A stretch of 64,000 nt of DNA from Flavobacteriaceae bacterium (GCA_023262185.1 JALRDO010000004.1:43229-107228), one strand, 5' to 3'; shown: positions 9,887 through 18,268, counted from the first letter of the stretch. The notes: generated from the letters alone by a model not told the origin. Made by a program: numbers and translations.

Positions 9887-10057
9887 CTCCCAAAAAGCCC
9901 TTGCACCAAACGGTGTGAGGGCTTTTTCTTTTCAGCCTCTTGAGCTTGCTCGACAGAGGCAAGAAAAGAAAAAGCGCACCGCTGCACAAAGTGCTGCGGG
10001 AGGGCTTTTTGGGAGTAGGATCTCCCTTTGCGGATCAAGCGCTTTAGCGCTTAATCC
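9887..10057. repeat. Cluster of nested inverted repeats downstream of tRNA-Ser
   Basis: In the otherwise gene-free stretch 9887-10219 the first 170 bases are almost entirely palindromic. Outer arms CTCCCAAAAAGCCCT (9887-9901) and AGGGCTTTTTGGGAG (10001-10015) match perfectly over 15 bp. Inside, GCTTTTTCTTTTC (9921-9933) pairs with GAAAAGAAAAAGC (9963-9975), enclosing GCCTCT/AGAGGC (9935-9940, 9955-9960). CCGCTGCAC/GTGCTGCGG (9979-9987, 9991-9999) forms a third hairpin with one mismatch. A fourth, GGAT-c-AAGCGCT-tt-AGCGCTT-a-ATCC, spans 10032-10057. A weaker one, CTTATGT/ACATAAG, lies at 10092-10117. The rest up to 10219 shows no gene. The block might be a MITE-like or REP-like element inserted behind the tRNA terminator; origin unproven. 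Confidence 0.7.
9892..9932 (+). terminator. Intrinsic terminator of tRNA-Ser
   Basis: AAAAAGCCCTTGCACC (9892-9907) pairs with GGTGTGAGGGCTTTTT (9912-9927, one bulge), followed by CTTTT. The hairpin begins 6 bp after the tRNA. Its left arm is reused by the larger inverted repeat listed separately, so two alternative folds are possible. Confidence 0.8.
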
Positions 10058-10219
10058 CGAAAATTTCCCTATATAAACATTATCACTAAAACTTATGTAA
10101 CCCTTGTAACACATAAGAAAATGCGATGATTGAATAAAACCAAAGGATTGAAACTTCCCAAATACCGAAATCACTCAAGATACCTCTGTACCATAAGATA
10201 ATCCCAAAAACACTATACA

Positions 10220-10873
10220 ATGGAATCTAATCAAGAGATCAATAGCATGCCAAGAATCGGAGATACTGCCCCTGATTTTGAGGCTGTAACAACCACAGGT
10301 AAAATGAAGTTTTCGGACTATGCTCCAGGAAAATGGAAAGTTCTATTCTCGCATCCGGCTGACTTTACTCCGGTGTGTACTACAGAAATGAGTGGTTTTG
10401 CCGAAAACCAATCCACCTTTGATGAGCACAACACGGCCCTAATCGGACTTTCAATTGACTCGATTCACTCGCATTTGGCCTGGGTGAATAATGTGCGCCA
10501 AAAGACAGGAGTTTATTTTCAATTTCCGATTATCGCTGATTTAGATATGAAGGTTTCTAAATTATACGGAATGCTTCAGCCAAACGAAAGTGAAACTGCT
10601 GCGGTACGGGCAGTATTCTTCATTGATCCTGAGCAAAAAATTCGTCTCATCATGTATTACCCACTAAACGTAGGGCGTAATATGGATGAGATTGTAAGAG
10701 CTCTAAAGGCACTTAAATACAGCGACGCTAATAAAGTGGCTATTCCATTAAACTGGCAGCCAGGGGATAAGGTGATCGTTCCTCCACCAAAGACACTAGA
10801 AGAGATGGATGCTAGAATTGCAGACAAGAGTATCGAGAAAATCGATTTCTATCTCGCCAAAAAGCAACTTTAA
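10220..10873 (+). CDS. 1-Cys peroxiredoxin (Prx6 type)
   Basis: Thiol peroxidase that reduces hydrogen peroxide and organic hydroperoxides. 217 residues with a single cysteine, C53, in the peroxidatic motif HPADFTPVCTTE. The absence of any other cysteine and the long C-terminal extension (PGDKVIVPPPKTLEE) place it in the Prx6/1-Cys subfamily rather than AhpC. The electron donor is therefore an external thiol not encoded nearby. Start taken at 10220; an internal ATG at 10247 (MPRIGDTAPDF) is possible and would trim nine residues. The gene stands alone and is followed by a clear terminator. Confidence 0.94.
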   Translation: MESNQEINSMPRIGDTAPDFEAVTTTGKMKFSDYAPGKWKVLFSHPADFTPVCTTEMSGFAENQSTFDEHNTALIGLSIDSIHSHLAWVNNVRQKTGVYFQFPIIADLDMKVSKLYGMLQPNESETAAVRAVFFIDPEQKIRLIMYYPLNVGRNMDEIVRALKALKYSDANKVAIPLNWQPGDKVIVPPPKTLEEMDARIADKSIEKIDFYLAKKQL

Positions 10874-10885
10874 CAGTGAAAAAAG

Positions 10886-10911
10886 AAAAAGCGCCTCAAG
10901 GGCGCTTTTTT
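10886..10911. terminator. Bidirectional terminator
   Basis: AAAAAGCGCC-tcaa-GGGCGCTTTTTT: a stem with a 4-base loop, preceded by A's and followed by T's, so it can stop RNA from both the peroxiredoxin gene (+) and the convergent sugar-isomerase-like gene (-). Confidence 0.85.
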
Positions 10912-10930
10912 ATTTCAATGCGAGATCATA

Positions 10931-11809
10931 TTAGTCTTCTGAATCAAAGCTCTCTGCAATAAGCTCTAATCCTTTGTGCGAGATCACAATAGCTTCCATT
11001 GTACTAATTTCACCGGTGTAATCTTGTTCTGCTACAAAAAACTCTAAACCGGCTTGATCGCGAAGTGTGAAAATATCCACAAAGTCAATTTTACCTTGGC
11101 CCACCGGAGCCATACTGCCATCTTCTTTCATGTCTTTCACATGAAATGCCTTAATACGGCCTTGGTTCTTATTGATAAAGCCTTTGATATCGGCTCCAGC
11201 AACAGTTGCCCAATACAAATCAAGTTGAAAGTTGACATAGCGAGGATCAGTGTTTTCAAGAATATATTCGGCTAACACGAGCCCTTCTTCATTGGGTTTA
11301 AATTCAAAATCGTGATTGTGGTATAAAAGAGACAATCCAGCATTAGCTGCTTTTTCTCCTACCGTATTTAAAAAGGCTACGAGCTCTTCTGGACTCCCTT
11401 TCATTCCCATAGTGCGCGTTTCAAAATTGTACGTATACATTCCCATTGGTGGTACAGGAATTACGACAAACTTAAATCCAGCGGCAACCGCGTCTGCGAT
11501 CTCTTGATCGGCGTTTTCGTAGGTCAAAGAACCTTGGTGCGAACTCATGGGATCAAGATCTATCGATTTCATGTAATCATGAAAATCGGTGGGAGTCATT
11601 CCGTAATAAAGTCCATTTTCATATCCGGCCGATTCAACATAATCGTAGCCAATCTCTGCAACACGATTTAATTTCTCTTTTGGATTTTCTTTCATTTCTT
11701 CTCTTATCGTATAGAGCATAAGACCTAAGTCATCATCTAATTCAACTGTGGATGAAGTGCCGCAAGCACTTAAAAGAAATAAAAGAATAAAGAGGTTTGA
11801 TAATTTCAT
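10931..11809 (-). CDS. Sugar phosphate isomerase/epimerase-like lipoprotein (TIM barrel)
   Basis: 292 residues. The N-terminus MKLSNLFILLFLLSACG is a lipoprotein signal with lipobox LSAC, so the mature protein is probably anchored outside the inner membrane. The rest is a xylose-isomerase-like TIM barrel: LGLMLYTIREEM, VESAGYENG, SSHQGSL, LLYHNHDFEF, NFQLDLYWATVAGAD, FHVKDM and VPVGQGKIDF-type strands with His, Glu and Asp in the metal-site positions. Homologues are often called sugar phosphate isomerase/epimerase, but a lipoprotein outside the cytosol more likely acts on free sugars or sugar acids. The substrate is unknown. Divergent from the TSUP gene across 48 bp. Confidence 0.82.
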   Translation of the reverse strand: MKLSNLFILLFLLSACGTSSTVELDDDLGLMLYTIREEMKENPKEKLNRVAEIGYDYVESAGYENGLYYGMTPTDFHDYMKSIDLDPMSSHQGSLTYENADQEIADAVAAGFKFVVIPVPPMGMYTYNFETRTMGMKGSPEELVAFLNTVGEKAANAGLSLLYHNHDFEFKPNEEGLVLAEYILENTDPRYVNFQLDLYWATVAGADIKGFINKNQGRIKAFHVKDMKEDGSMAPVGQGKIDFVDIFTLRDQAGLEFFVAEQDYTGEISTMEAIVISHKGLELIAESFDSED

Positions 11810-11845
11810 GATTAGATATTTAAATTAAATATACTCAAATGCGGG

Positions 11846-11853
11846 TATCTTTG
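11846..11853 (+). promoter_or_regulatory. Putative -7 box for the TSUP gene
   Basis: TATCTTTG, an exact TAnnTTTG match, ends 4 bp before the ATG at 11858. The transcript start would coincide with the start codon, implying a leaderless mRNA. No clear -33 element. Confidence 0.45.
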
Positions 11854-11857
11854 GTCC

Positions 11858-12610
11858 ATGACCGAAGAACTTCAATGGCTACTTATTACAGTGGTGGGAT
11901 TTATCGCGGGCTTTGTAAACACACTTGCTGGGGGAGGATCGATTATCACTTTACCGGCAATGATTCTCGTGGGTCTTGACCCTACAGTCGCAAATGCTAC
12001 CAATCGTCTCGGGATTATGCTTTCAGCTCTCTCTGCAGCTGCAGGTTTTAAGAGCAAAAAAGTAAGTGTATTGCCTTTTAGCCTGTACTTAGGATTGGCA
12101 GCCACCATCGGGGCTGTTATCGGGGCTATGATTGCCGTTGAGTTTGACAAAAGATTGTTTAATAAAGTATTGGCGATCATCATGATTATCATTGTGGTGC
12201 TGATGATTTTACAGCCAAGAATTAAACGTGCAATCAGCGTAGAGCGATTAAGTGGAAAGCCCCTTTGGTTTACCTTAATGATTTTTTTATTGTTAGGGGT
12301 ATATGGTGGTTTTATTAATGCCGGTATGGGATTGCTAATGATCCTCTGGTTAAATCTCTTCAACGGACTTGACCTTATAAGGACTAATGCTACAAAAGTC
12401 TTGGTGACTGCGATCTACACTAGTGCAGCGCTTGCCGTTTTTATTTGGAACGATTTGATCGACTGGCTTATAGGGCTTTTATTAGCTATTGGTAATTTGG
12501 TCGGTGGGTGGATTGCAGCCCGACTATCGGTCAAGAAGGGCGAAGGTTTTATTCGGGCCGCTCTACTTGTTATGGTGATTTTGATGGCTGTGAAACTCTG
12601 GTTCTATTAG
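11858..12610 (+). CDS. TSUP (TauE/SafE) family membrane permease
   Basis: 250-residue inner-membrane protein of the TauE/SafE family, whose members export sulfite, organosulfur compounds or small organic anions. About eight hydrophobic segments in two repeats. The family's repeat motifs are visible: GFIAGFVNTLAGGGSIITLP (about 17-36) and YGGFINAGMGLLMILWL (second half). Substrate cannot be assigned, since no sulfur-metabolism genes are adjacent. The stop codon shares the 4-base TTAG with the convergent ribB stop. A TATCTTTG box sits immediately before the ATG. Confidence 0.88.
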   Translation: MTEELQWLLITVVGFIAGFVNTLAGGGSIITLPAMILVGLDPTVANATNRLGIMLSALSAAAGFKSKKVSVLPFSLYLGLAATIGAVIGAMIAVEFDKRLFNKVLAIIMIIIVVLMILQPRIKRAISVERLSGKPLWFTLMIFLLLGVYGGFINAGMGLLMILWLNLFNGLDLIRTNATKVLVTAIYTSAALAVFIWNDLIDWLIGLLLAIGNLVGGWIAARLSVKKGEGFIRAALLVMVILMAVKLWFY

Positions 12611-13719
12611 TAGGGTTGAACCCCATCAATCTGAAGCCCATAACCACTGAGCCCTACACGGTGTATAGGTGAAGAGTTAGACATTAAACGCAGTGATACC
12701 AAATTCAGGTCGTGTAAGATTTGCGCTCCAATACCAAAGTCTTTGTCGTCCATATTTCTGACCTCTTCGTCTTTATTCGATGCAATAAGTTTTTGAATAT
12801 GGTATTGAAAATCTGAGGCGTTTGACTGTTTATTGATAAAGAGTAATGCCACCTTATCCGCTTCAGCAGCGAGCTTAAAGATCCGCTCTAGACCTTTATT
12901 CTGATCTCCTTTTAAGAATGAAACAAAAGACATAGCGCTGTCGTAGGACTGAATACGGGTAAGCACAGATTCTTCTCTTTTCCAAACCCCTCTTGTCAGT
13001 GCTACGTGAATAGCGTTGTTGGTGGTTTGTCTATAGGTGGTCAATACATATCTGCCGTAAATCGTCTCAATATCCTTGGTAAAAACACGTTCGATGAGAC
13101 TGTCGTTCATCATTCGGTACGCCACAAGGTCTTCAATACTGATCATCTTTAGATTGAATTGATCTCGCACTTTCAGTAGGTCGTCAAATCGAGCCATACT
13201 TCCATCTTCATTCATGATTTCAACGATTACACCAGCAGGAGAGAGACCTGCTAGCTTTGCCATGTCAATCGCTGCTTCGGTGTGTCCTGTTCTTCGTAGC
13301 ACGCCTCCTTCCTTTGCAATCAAAGGAAAAATGTGACCTGGTCGCGTAAGATCCTCGGGCTTTGTTTCATTTTTAGTGAGTGCCATGATCGTCTTTGATC
13401 GGTCACCAGCTGAAATACCTGTTGTTACACCGTTCCCTTTGAGGTCTACTGAAACCGTAAACGCGGTTTTCATAGGATCGGTGTTGTCGTTGACCATTTT
13501 ACTAAGACCAAGTTGTTCACATCTCGTACCTGTTAGAGGTGCACAGATAAGGCCTCGGCCGTATTTGGACATAAAATTAATAGCCTCAGGAGTGACCTTT
13601 TCTGCAGCCATTACAAAATCACCTTCGTTCTCACGATTCTCATCGTCAACAACGATTATGATTTCACCATTCTTAATGGCATCTATAGCTGAACGTATAC
13701 TATCTAAGCTAGAATTCAT
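12607..13719 (-). CDS. ribB: 3,4-dihydroxy-2-butanone 4-phosphate synthase with degenerate GTP cyclohydrolase II domain
   Basis: Riboflavin synthesis: makes 3,4-dihydroxy-2-butanone 4-phosphate from ribulose 5-phosphate. Residues 1-205 are a full RibB domain with DDENRENEGDFVMAAE, GRGLICAPLTG, GISAGDRSKTI, RPGHIFPLIAKEGGVLRRTG and HTEAAIDMAKLAGL. Residues 206-370 follow the GTP cyclohydrolase II (RibA) layout, but the zinc site (three cysteines in RVHSxCLTGD...CDCG) is absent; the corresponding stretch is HVALTRGVWKREESVLTRI. The second half is therefore probably not a cyclohydrolase and may be structural or regulatory. Last gene of the ftsK-lolA-LptG-like run, 3 bp after its neighbour. A separate ribA should exist elsewhere. 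Confidence 0.92.
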   Translation of the reverse strand: MNSSLDSIRSAIDAIKNGEIIIVVDDENRENEGDFVMAAEKVTPEAINFMSKYGRGLICAPLTGTRCEQLGLSKMVNDNTDPMKTAFTVSVDLKGNGVTTGISAGDRSKTIMALTKNETKPEDLTRPGHIFPLIAKEGGVLRRTGHTEAAIDMAKLAGLSPAGVIVEIMNEDGSMARFDDLLKVRDQFNLKMISIEDLVAYRMMNDSLIERVFTKDIETIYGRYVLTTYRQTTNNAIHVALTRGVWKREESVLTRIQSYDSAMSFVSFLKGDQNKGLERIFKLAAEADKVALLFINKQSNASDFQYHIQKLIASNKDEEVRNMDDKDFGIGAQILHDLNLVSLRLMSNSSPIHRVGLSGYGLQIDGVQPY

Positions 13720-13722
13720 TAG

Positions 13723-15219
13723 TTATCGTCTTTTTCTAAGAAGTTCCCAGAGGTATTTAAAACTTAATGAACCTCCTTTGATTCCTCTGTCGAGTACTGC
13801 CATCCGCGTGACATAGATACTAACAGGAAGCATGACAAAGGTAGAAAACCAGGCTCCGATAATAGGGTGGATGTTTCCTCTTTTTGCATAATTCTCGGCA
13901 AACACACCTAAGAAGTAATAACTCAAGAACAATACAATGGCAATCACCATCGGTAGGCCAAGACCCCCTTTTCGAATGAGTGCTCCAATAGGAGCCCCCA
14001 CAAAAAACAAGAGTATACACGAAAGGGCGAGAGCAAACTTTTTATGAAGAGAAATGATATGGCGGTTATAGAATTCAAATCGCTTCCCCAACTCTGTCGA
14101 TTTAGTAGAGGCTATAATTCTAAGGTTGTCTAATTGATTGGTTGCTGATCTAATGGCACTAGAGCGTTCATAGGTGGGCAGTACAGATAGGAGTTCTGCC
14201 TTCTCGTAAGTTTTAAAAAATAAAGAATCACGATCAGCTACCGGTAGGTATTGAGAGATCCATTTCTCGTGATAAGCAACCTCATCATCTGCTTCTGTAC
14301 GCTCTTTTAGCCTAAATGTAGCTGCCATGCGTCTCATGGTCGACTCAGAATACTGGATGAGCTGTTCTTTGGTGTCTATTTCTAAAGAGTCGATGTCTTT
14401 GAGCAGCTGCCGTGTGGGTTTCATCTTGTCTGTTGTAATAGAAGATTGCTCTTCAAGATCAATTTCATTTAGGCTTGAGAGATCAATGAATTTGATATAG
14501 GTGTCAAACGACGCTCTTGCAAAGGGTTGTTTTTTGATGTCTTCGGGTTTCTTTAACAGTATATCTTCATAGTAGTATCCGTTATACAATACGAGCTTTA
14601 AAAGCTCAGACTCTTTACTACTTATAAATTCGCCCTCTTTAGCACTAATTACTACAGTGTTTTGTTGATTCGCCGCCTTCTGATGAATGAGAACGTCCCT
14701 GAGATAACGGTCGTTTTCACCGTATTTCTCGCGTACTTTCATGTTCATATTCGTTCCTTCAATGTCGGTGAAAATACCCTCGACTAAAGCTGCTGAGGGC
14801 TTTACTTTAGCAATATTTCGTCTGAGATTGAAAATTTTCTGCTCGGCAGCAGGGATCAAATTATTTGAGACAAAAAACGCAGCTATTCCTAGTAAAATAG
14901 AAAAGACAAGGGTGCTGCGCATTGCTCTTAAAAAAGAGATTCCGGACGCTTTAATGGCAGCAAATTCGTAGTGTTCAGCGAATGAACCGTAGGTCAGAAT
15001 AGAGGTGACTAGAACTGCCAAGGGCAGTACGTCATCAATGATGGTTGGCATGTAATAGAGTAGAAACTTCCCTATGATTTCTAGGTCTAGATCTTTTCCT
15101 GCCAGTTCGTCAATAAAAAGCCAAATGGCTTGAAATATGAAAATAAAGAGTACGATGAGAAAAACACTAAAGAAGGTGCGAACGAATTGGGTAAGTAGGT
15201 ATCGGTCTAAAATCCGCAT
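13723..15219 (-). CDS. LptF/LptG (YjgP/YjgQ) family permease
   Basis: Inner-membrane permease subunit of the LPS transport ABC exporter. 498 residues: three N-terminal membrane helices (about 10-110; start MRILDRYLLTQFVRTFFSVF is typical), a large periplasmic beta-jellyroll region that is expanded here by a charged helical insert (about 260-370), and three C-terminal helices (ALSCILLFFVGAPIGALIRKGG and following). The GxPIGALIRKGGLGLP stretch is a family hallmark. E. coli has two paralogues; whether this is LptF or LptG cannot be told. It lies 6 bp after lolA and 3 bp before ribB, in an envelope-biogenesis operon. Confidence 0.93.
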   Translation of the reverse strand: MRILDRYLLTQFVRTFFSVFLIVLFIFIFQAIWLFIDELAGKDLDLEIIGKFLLYYMPTIIDDVLPLAVLVTSILTYGSFAEHYEFAAIKASGISFLRAMRSTLVFSILLGIAAFFVSNNLIPAAEQKIFNLRRNIAKVKPSAALVEGIFTDIEGTNMNMKVREKYGENDRYLRDVLIHQKAANQQNTVVISAKEGEFISSKESELLKLVLYNGYYYEDILLKKPEDIKKQPFARASFDTYIKFIDLSSLNEIDLEEQSSITTDKMKPTRQLLKDIDSLEIDTKEQLIQYSESTMRRMAATFRLKERTEADDEVAYHEKWISQYLPVADRDSLFFKTYEKAELLSVLPTYERSSAIRSATNQLDNLRIIASTKSTELGKRFEFYNRHIISLHKKFALALSCILLFFVGAPIGALIRKGGLGLPMVIAIVLFLSYYFLGVFAENYAKRGNIHPIIGAWFSTFVMLPVSIYVTRMAVLDRGIKGGSLSFKYLWELLRKRR

Positions 15220-15225
15220 CTTTTC

Positions 15226-15879
15226 TTATTCGATAATGTAATATCCTTGGCTTTCGTATGCTGACTTGTCAAAAACAAATAGGCTCTGATTTACGGATGA
15301 GCTGGTGTCGTATTTAGTTACCGTGATGGTAGTCTGGGTTTGGTTAAAGCCAAATTGTACCAACGTATTTATGCGGTAGTTGAGTGTGTCAATTTTAACG
15401 ACCACCTTTTCGATCTCCGCTTCTGAATCAATAGGGTATAAGACCACCTCAGCTTCATTTACAGAGTATTCAACGCCTTCTTCAATGCGGTACCCTTCTT
15501 TGTAAAACGAAAAGAGTTCAGAGGGATTAATTTGACCCGTTTCATCTGTGCGCGAAGCCTTAGTGATGACAACTTCTAGATTTTCAGGAATAATGCTATA
15601 AGTTGTTGTTCCGTCAAAGAGTTGAGTACTACCAAAGAGCTCTAACCTGTACTTAGAACCTGAGAGGTACACTTTTCCGGGTGTGCTTTGTCGTATGTCG
15701 GCTTCTTTATTCTCTAATACATATTCGAATTCTAGCGTAACATGGTTGTAACGAGACATGCTGCTGTATACGCTATCAAGTAATGCTTCGGCCTTTAGGC
15801 TCGAACTTTGAGCTCCTACACTTGAAAGGGTCAAAGTCAACAGTGCTGTTAATGCACCATAAAATGAGATCAACTTCAT
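15226..15879 (-). CDS. lolA: LolA-like outer-membrane lipoprotein carrier
   Basis: Periplasmic chaperone that carries lipoproteins to the outer membrane. I start at the ATG at 15879 (217 residues), because MKLISFYGALTALLTLTLSSVGAQ is a clean signal peptide and begins 1 bp after the ftsK stop; a longer open frame to 15957 runs inside ftsK and is unlikely. The mature part has the half-barrel pattern of the family: a MSRYNHVTLEFEYVL-type first strand, KVYLSGSKYRLEL, LFDGTTTYSIIPE, and late strands with TTITVTKYD. No LolB gene is present in the window. Neighbours ftsK and an LptG-like permease fit an envelope role. Confidence 0.88.
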   Translation of the reverse strand: MKLISFYGALTALLTLTLSSVGAQSSSLKAEALLDSVYSSMSRYNHVTLEFEYVLENKEADIRQSTPGKVYLSGSKYRLELFGSTQLFDGTTTYSIIPENLEVVITKASRTDETGQINPSELFSFYKEGYRIEEGVEYSVNEAEVVLYPIDSEAEIEKVVVKIDTLNYRINTLVQFGFNQTQTTITVTKYDTSSSVNQSLFVFDKSAYESQGYYIIE

Positions 15880-15880
15880 A

Positions 15881-18217
15881 TTAGGATTCTGTGTCGAAAA
15901 ATGATTGTAAGCTTGTGAGATCTTTAAATAATACCTGTCTTGCGCGAGAACCTTCAAAAGGTCCTACAATTCCAGCAGCTTCAAGTTGATCAATGATTCT
16001 ACCTGCTCGATTATAACCGATCTTCATTTTGCGCTGGATCAGTGAGGTAGATCCCTGTTGCGCACCAACAACGATCTCTGCAGCTTCTTTAAATAAGGGA
16101 TCGCGTTCATCCACAGAATCACTAAGCATTGAAGAGGTATCATCCGCCTCGTATTCTGGAAGTAAGTAAGCGTCTGCGTAGGCGCGTTGTGAACCAATGT
16201 AGTCGGTGATTTTCTCTACCTCAGGTGTGTCGACGAATGCACACTGCAATCTGATCATTTCATTACCCTGTGTATAAAGCATGTCACCTCTACCGATAAG
16301 TTGATCAGCTCCCGAAGCGTCTAGTATGGTTCTCGAATCTATTTTTGAAGTCACTCTGAATGCTAAACGTGCCGGGAAATTTGCTTTGATAATTCCTGTA
16401 ATCACATTTACTGAAGGTCTTTGCGTGGCAATGATGAGGTGAATTCCAATGGCTCGAGCGAGTTGGGCTAATCGAGCGATTGGGGTTTCAACTTCTTTGC
16501 CTGCAGTCATGATTAAATCGGCGAACTCATCGATCACCAAGACCAAATAAGGTAGAAAACGATGTCCGTCGTTAGGGTTGAGCTTGCGCTTTACAAACTT
16601 CGCGTTGTACTCCTTGATATTGCGCACCATTGCTACTTTAAGTAGATCGTAGCGATCATCCATCTCTAAACAAAGAGAATTTAGCGTGTTGATTACCTTT
16701 TTGGTATCCGTAATAATGGCCTCTTCTGAGTTGGGAAGTTTAGCGAGAAAATGACGTTCTATTTTATTGTAAAGGGTCAACTCCACTTTTTTCGGATCAA
16801 CGAGTACAAACTTGATTTCTGCCGGGTGTTTCTTGTAGAGCAATGAGGTTAGCACAGCATTGAGACCCACACTTTTTCCTTGTCCGGTCGCCCCAGCCAT
16901 CAATAGGTGAGGCATTTTGGCGAGATCAACCACGAAAGTCTCATTAGAGATTGTTTTACCAAAAGCTATAGGAAGGTCAAAAGGTGCAGTACTGAACTTT
17001 TTCGATGCGATTACCGAACGCATACTAACAATAGTTGCATGCTTATTAGGTACCTCAATACCGATAGTCCCCTTACCAGGAATAGGAGCTATAATGCGAA
17101 TACCAAGGGCTGATAGCGATAGCGCTATATCGTCCTCTAGATTCTTAATTTTTGAAATGCGAATTCCTGCTTCGGGCACAATCTCATACAGGGTAACTGT
17201 TGGCCCCACTGTGGCAGTTATGCGCTCAATGGCGATATTGTAATTATTTAGGGTTTCTACAATTCTATTCTTATTGGCCTCAAGCTCTTCTTTGTCAATC
17301 TCTATTTGTGATTGGTCTCCTCCGTGCTTGTCTAATAAGTCAATATGAGGCGCCTGGTATTTGCTTAGTTCGAGGGTAGGATCAAATTCTCCAAAATCTT
17401 CAACGAGTTGCTTTGACTTCTTTTCGAATTCGTCCTCTTCTAACGCGTTAATCTCTAGCGCCACCTCATCGATAGTAGTTTCATCTGAAATTTGAGGTGT
17501 CGAGGCGCTCTCTGCTGGAGTGTCTTCAAAGGTATATTCCTCTTGAAGTGGGGATACTTCTTTTTCGATCGTGTCAATAGTTTCTTCCCACTCTGAATCA
17601 TCTTCCGTAAGAGTCTCTTTCGGATTGTTTTGTCTCTTCAAGGAGGGTAGACTGATTTTTGGCAATGAAAAATGTATCCTCGGAAAACTCAGTTGAGGGG
17701 TCCACGACCAGGCGACTACTGCGTATACGATTGCAGAAAACAACAAAGTAAAGAGCAAGCCTAAACTTCCTATATAGCTGCTGATCAGCTGACCAACTTC
17801 AAAACCTACTACACCCGAAAAGATAGATCCTGATTCTAAAATGAGAAAGAACAAGAAGGTAATCCACATCATCCAAAACAAGGCGGTTGTCCACCAATTC
17901 AGAAAACGCTTAAGAGTAAGTGTGTCAAAAAAAAGAGAGAAACCGCTTAGAGATACGGTCAAAGGAATAAGCAAAGCTGAAATACCAAAACCTCTGTAAA
18001 CCAAAATATAACCGATCCATACTCCTAGATGGTTGAGTGTGTTTTGAACTATTTGTGAGCTGTTTCCTATGGCCTCCACGGCGCTGAGATCGGTTTTCCA
18101 GTGTAGCAAAAACGAAATGCTTGCGATAAGACTCGCTAATCCTAAAAAGAAAAGTAAGGCCCCAGAAACGATGCGAAACTTGGCTCTTTTTGTGGTTATT
18201 CTTGCTGCTCGACTCAT
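15881..18217 (-). CDS. ftsK: DNA translocase FtsK
   Basis: Septum-located DNA pump that clears and resolves chromosome termini at division. 778 residues: N-terminal membrane domain with four to five hydrophobic segments (about 15-170), an acidic low-complexity linker (about 200-290, rich in Glu/Asp/Ser), then the RecA-like motor with Walker A AGATGQGKSVGLNAV (about 439-453), Walker B LVLVIDEFADLIM and IATQRPSVNVITG, and a C-terminal gamma winged helix (about 705-770; KIGYNRAGRIIDQLEAAGI), which reads KOPS-type sites. The linker is much shorter than in E. coli FtsK (1329 residues), as in most non-enterobacterial SpoIIIE/FtsK. First gene of the four-gene operon. Confidence 0.97.
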   Translation of the reverse strand: MSRAARITTKRAKFRIVSGALLFFLGLASLIASISFLLHWKTDLSAVEAIGNSSQIVQNTLNHLGVWIGYILVYRGFGISALLIPLTVSLSGFSLFFDTLTLKRFLNWWTTALFWMMWITFLFFLILESGSIFSGVVGFEVGQLISSYIGSLGLLFTLLFSAIVYAVVAWSWTPQLSFPRIHFSLPKISLPSLKRQNNPKETLTEDDSEWEETIDTIEKEVSPLQEEYTFEDTPAESASTPQISDETTIDEVALEINALEEDEFEKKSKQLVEDFGEFDPTLELSKYQAPHIDLLDKHGGDQSQIEIDKEELEANKNRIVETLNNYNIAIERITATVGPTVTLYEIVPEAGIRISKIKNLEDDIALSLSALGIRIIAPIPGKGTIGIEVPNKHATIVSMRSVIASKKFSTAPFDLPIAFGKTISNETFVVDLAKMPHLLMAGATGQGKSVGLNAVLTSLLYKKHPAEIKFVLVDPKKVELTLYNKIERHFLAKLPNSEEAIITDTKKVINTLNSLCLEMDDRYDLLKVAMVRNIKEYNAKFVKRKLNPNDGHRFLPYLVLVIDEFADLIMTAGKEVETPIARLAQLARAIGIHLIIATQRPSVNVITGIIKANFPARLAFRVTSKIDSRTILDASGADQLIGRGDMLYTQGNEMIRLQCAFVDTPEVEKITDYIGSQRAYADAYLLPEYEADDTSSMLSDSVDERDPLFKEAAEIVVGAQQGSTSLIQRKMKIGYNRAGRIIDQLEAAGIVGPFEGSRARQVLFKDLTSLQSFFDTES

Positions 18218-18268
18218 GGAGGTCTAAATTACGATAATTCCTTGCTGCGTGGGGGGATAAGTGCAGAC

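Noticed and set aside
9721..10174. Minus-strand open frames across tRNA-Ser containing ERGIRTPGGVTLNGF
   Set aside because: This is the familiar false translation of the tRNA-Ser complement; the frames also run through the dnaK terminator and the inverted repeats.
15880..15957. Extended N-terminus of LolA inside ftsK
   Set aside because: The signal peptide begins at 15879, right after the ftsK stop; the extra 26 residues are ftsK sequence in another frame.
17101..17135. Repeated short GATAGC/AGCGCTAT-type motif inside ftsK
   Set aside because: It encodes the normal LSLSALGI segment; the repetition follows from codon use and is not a regulatory repeat.
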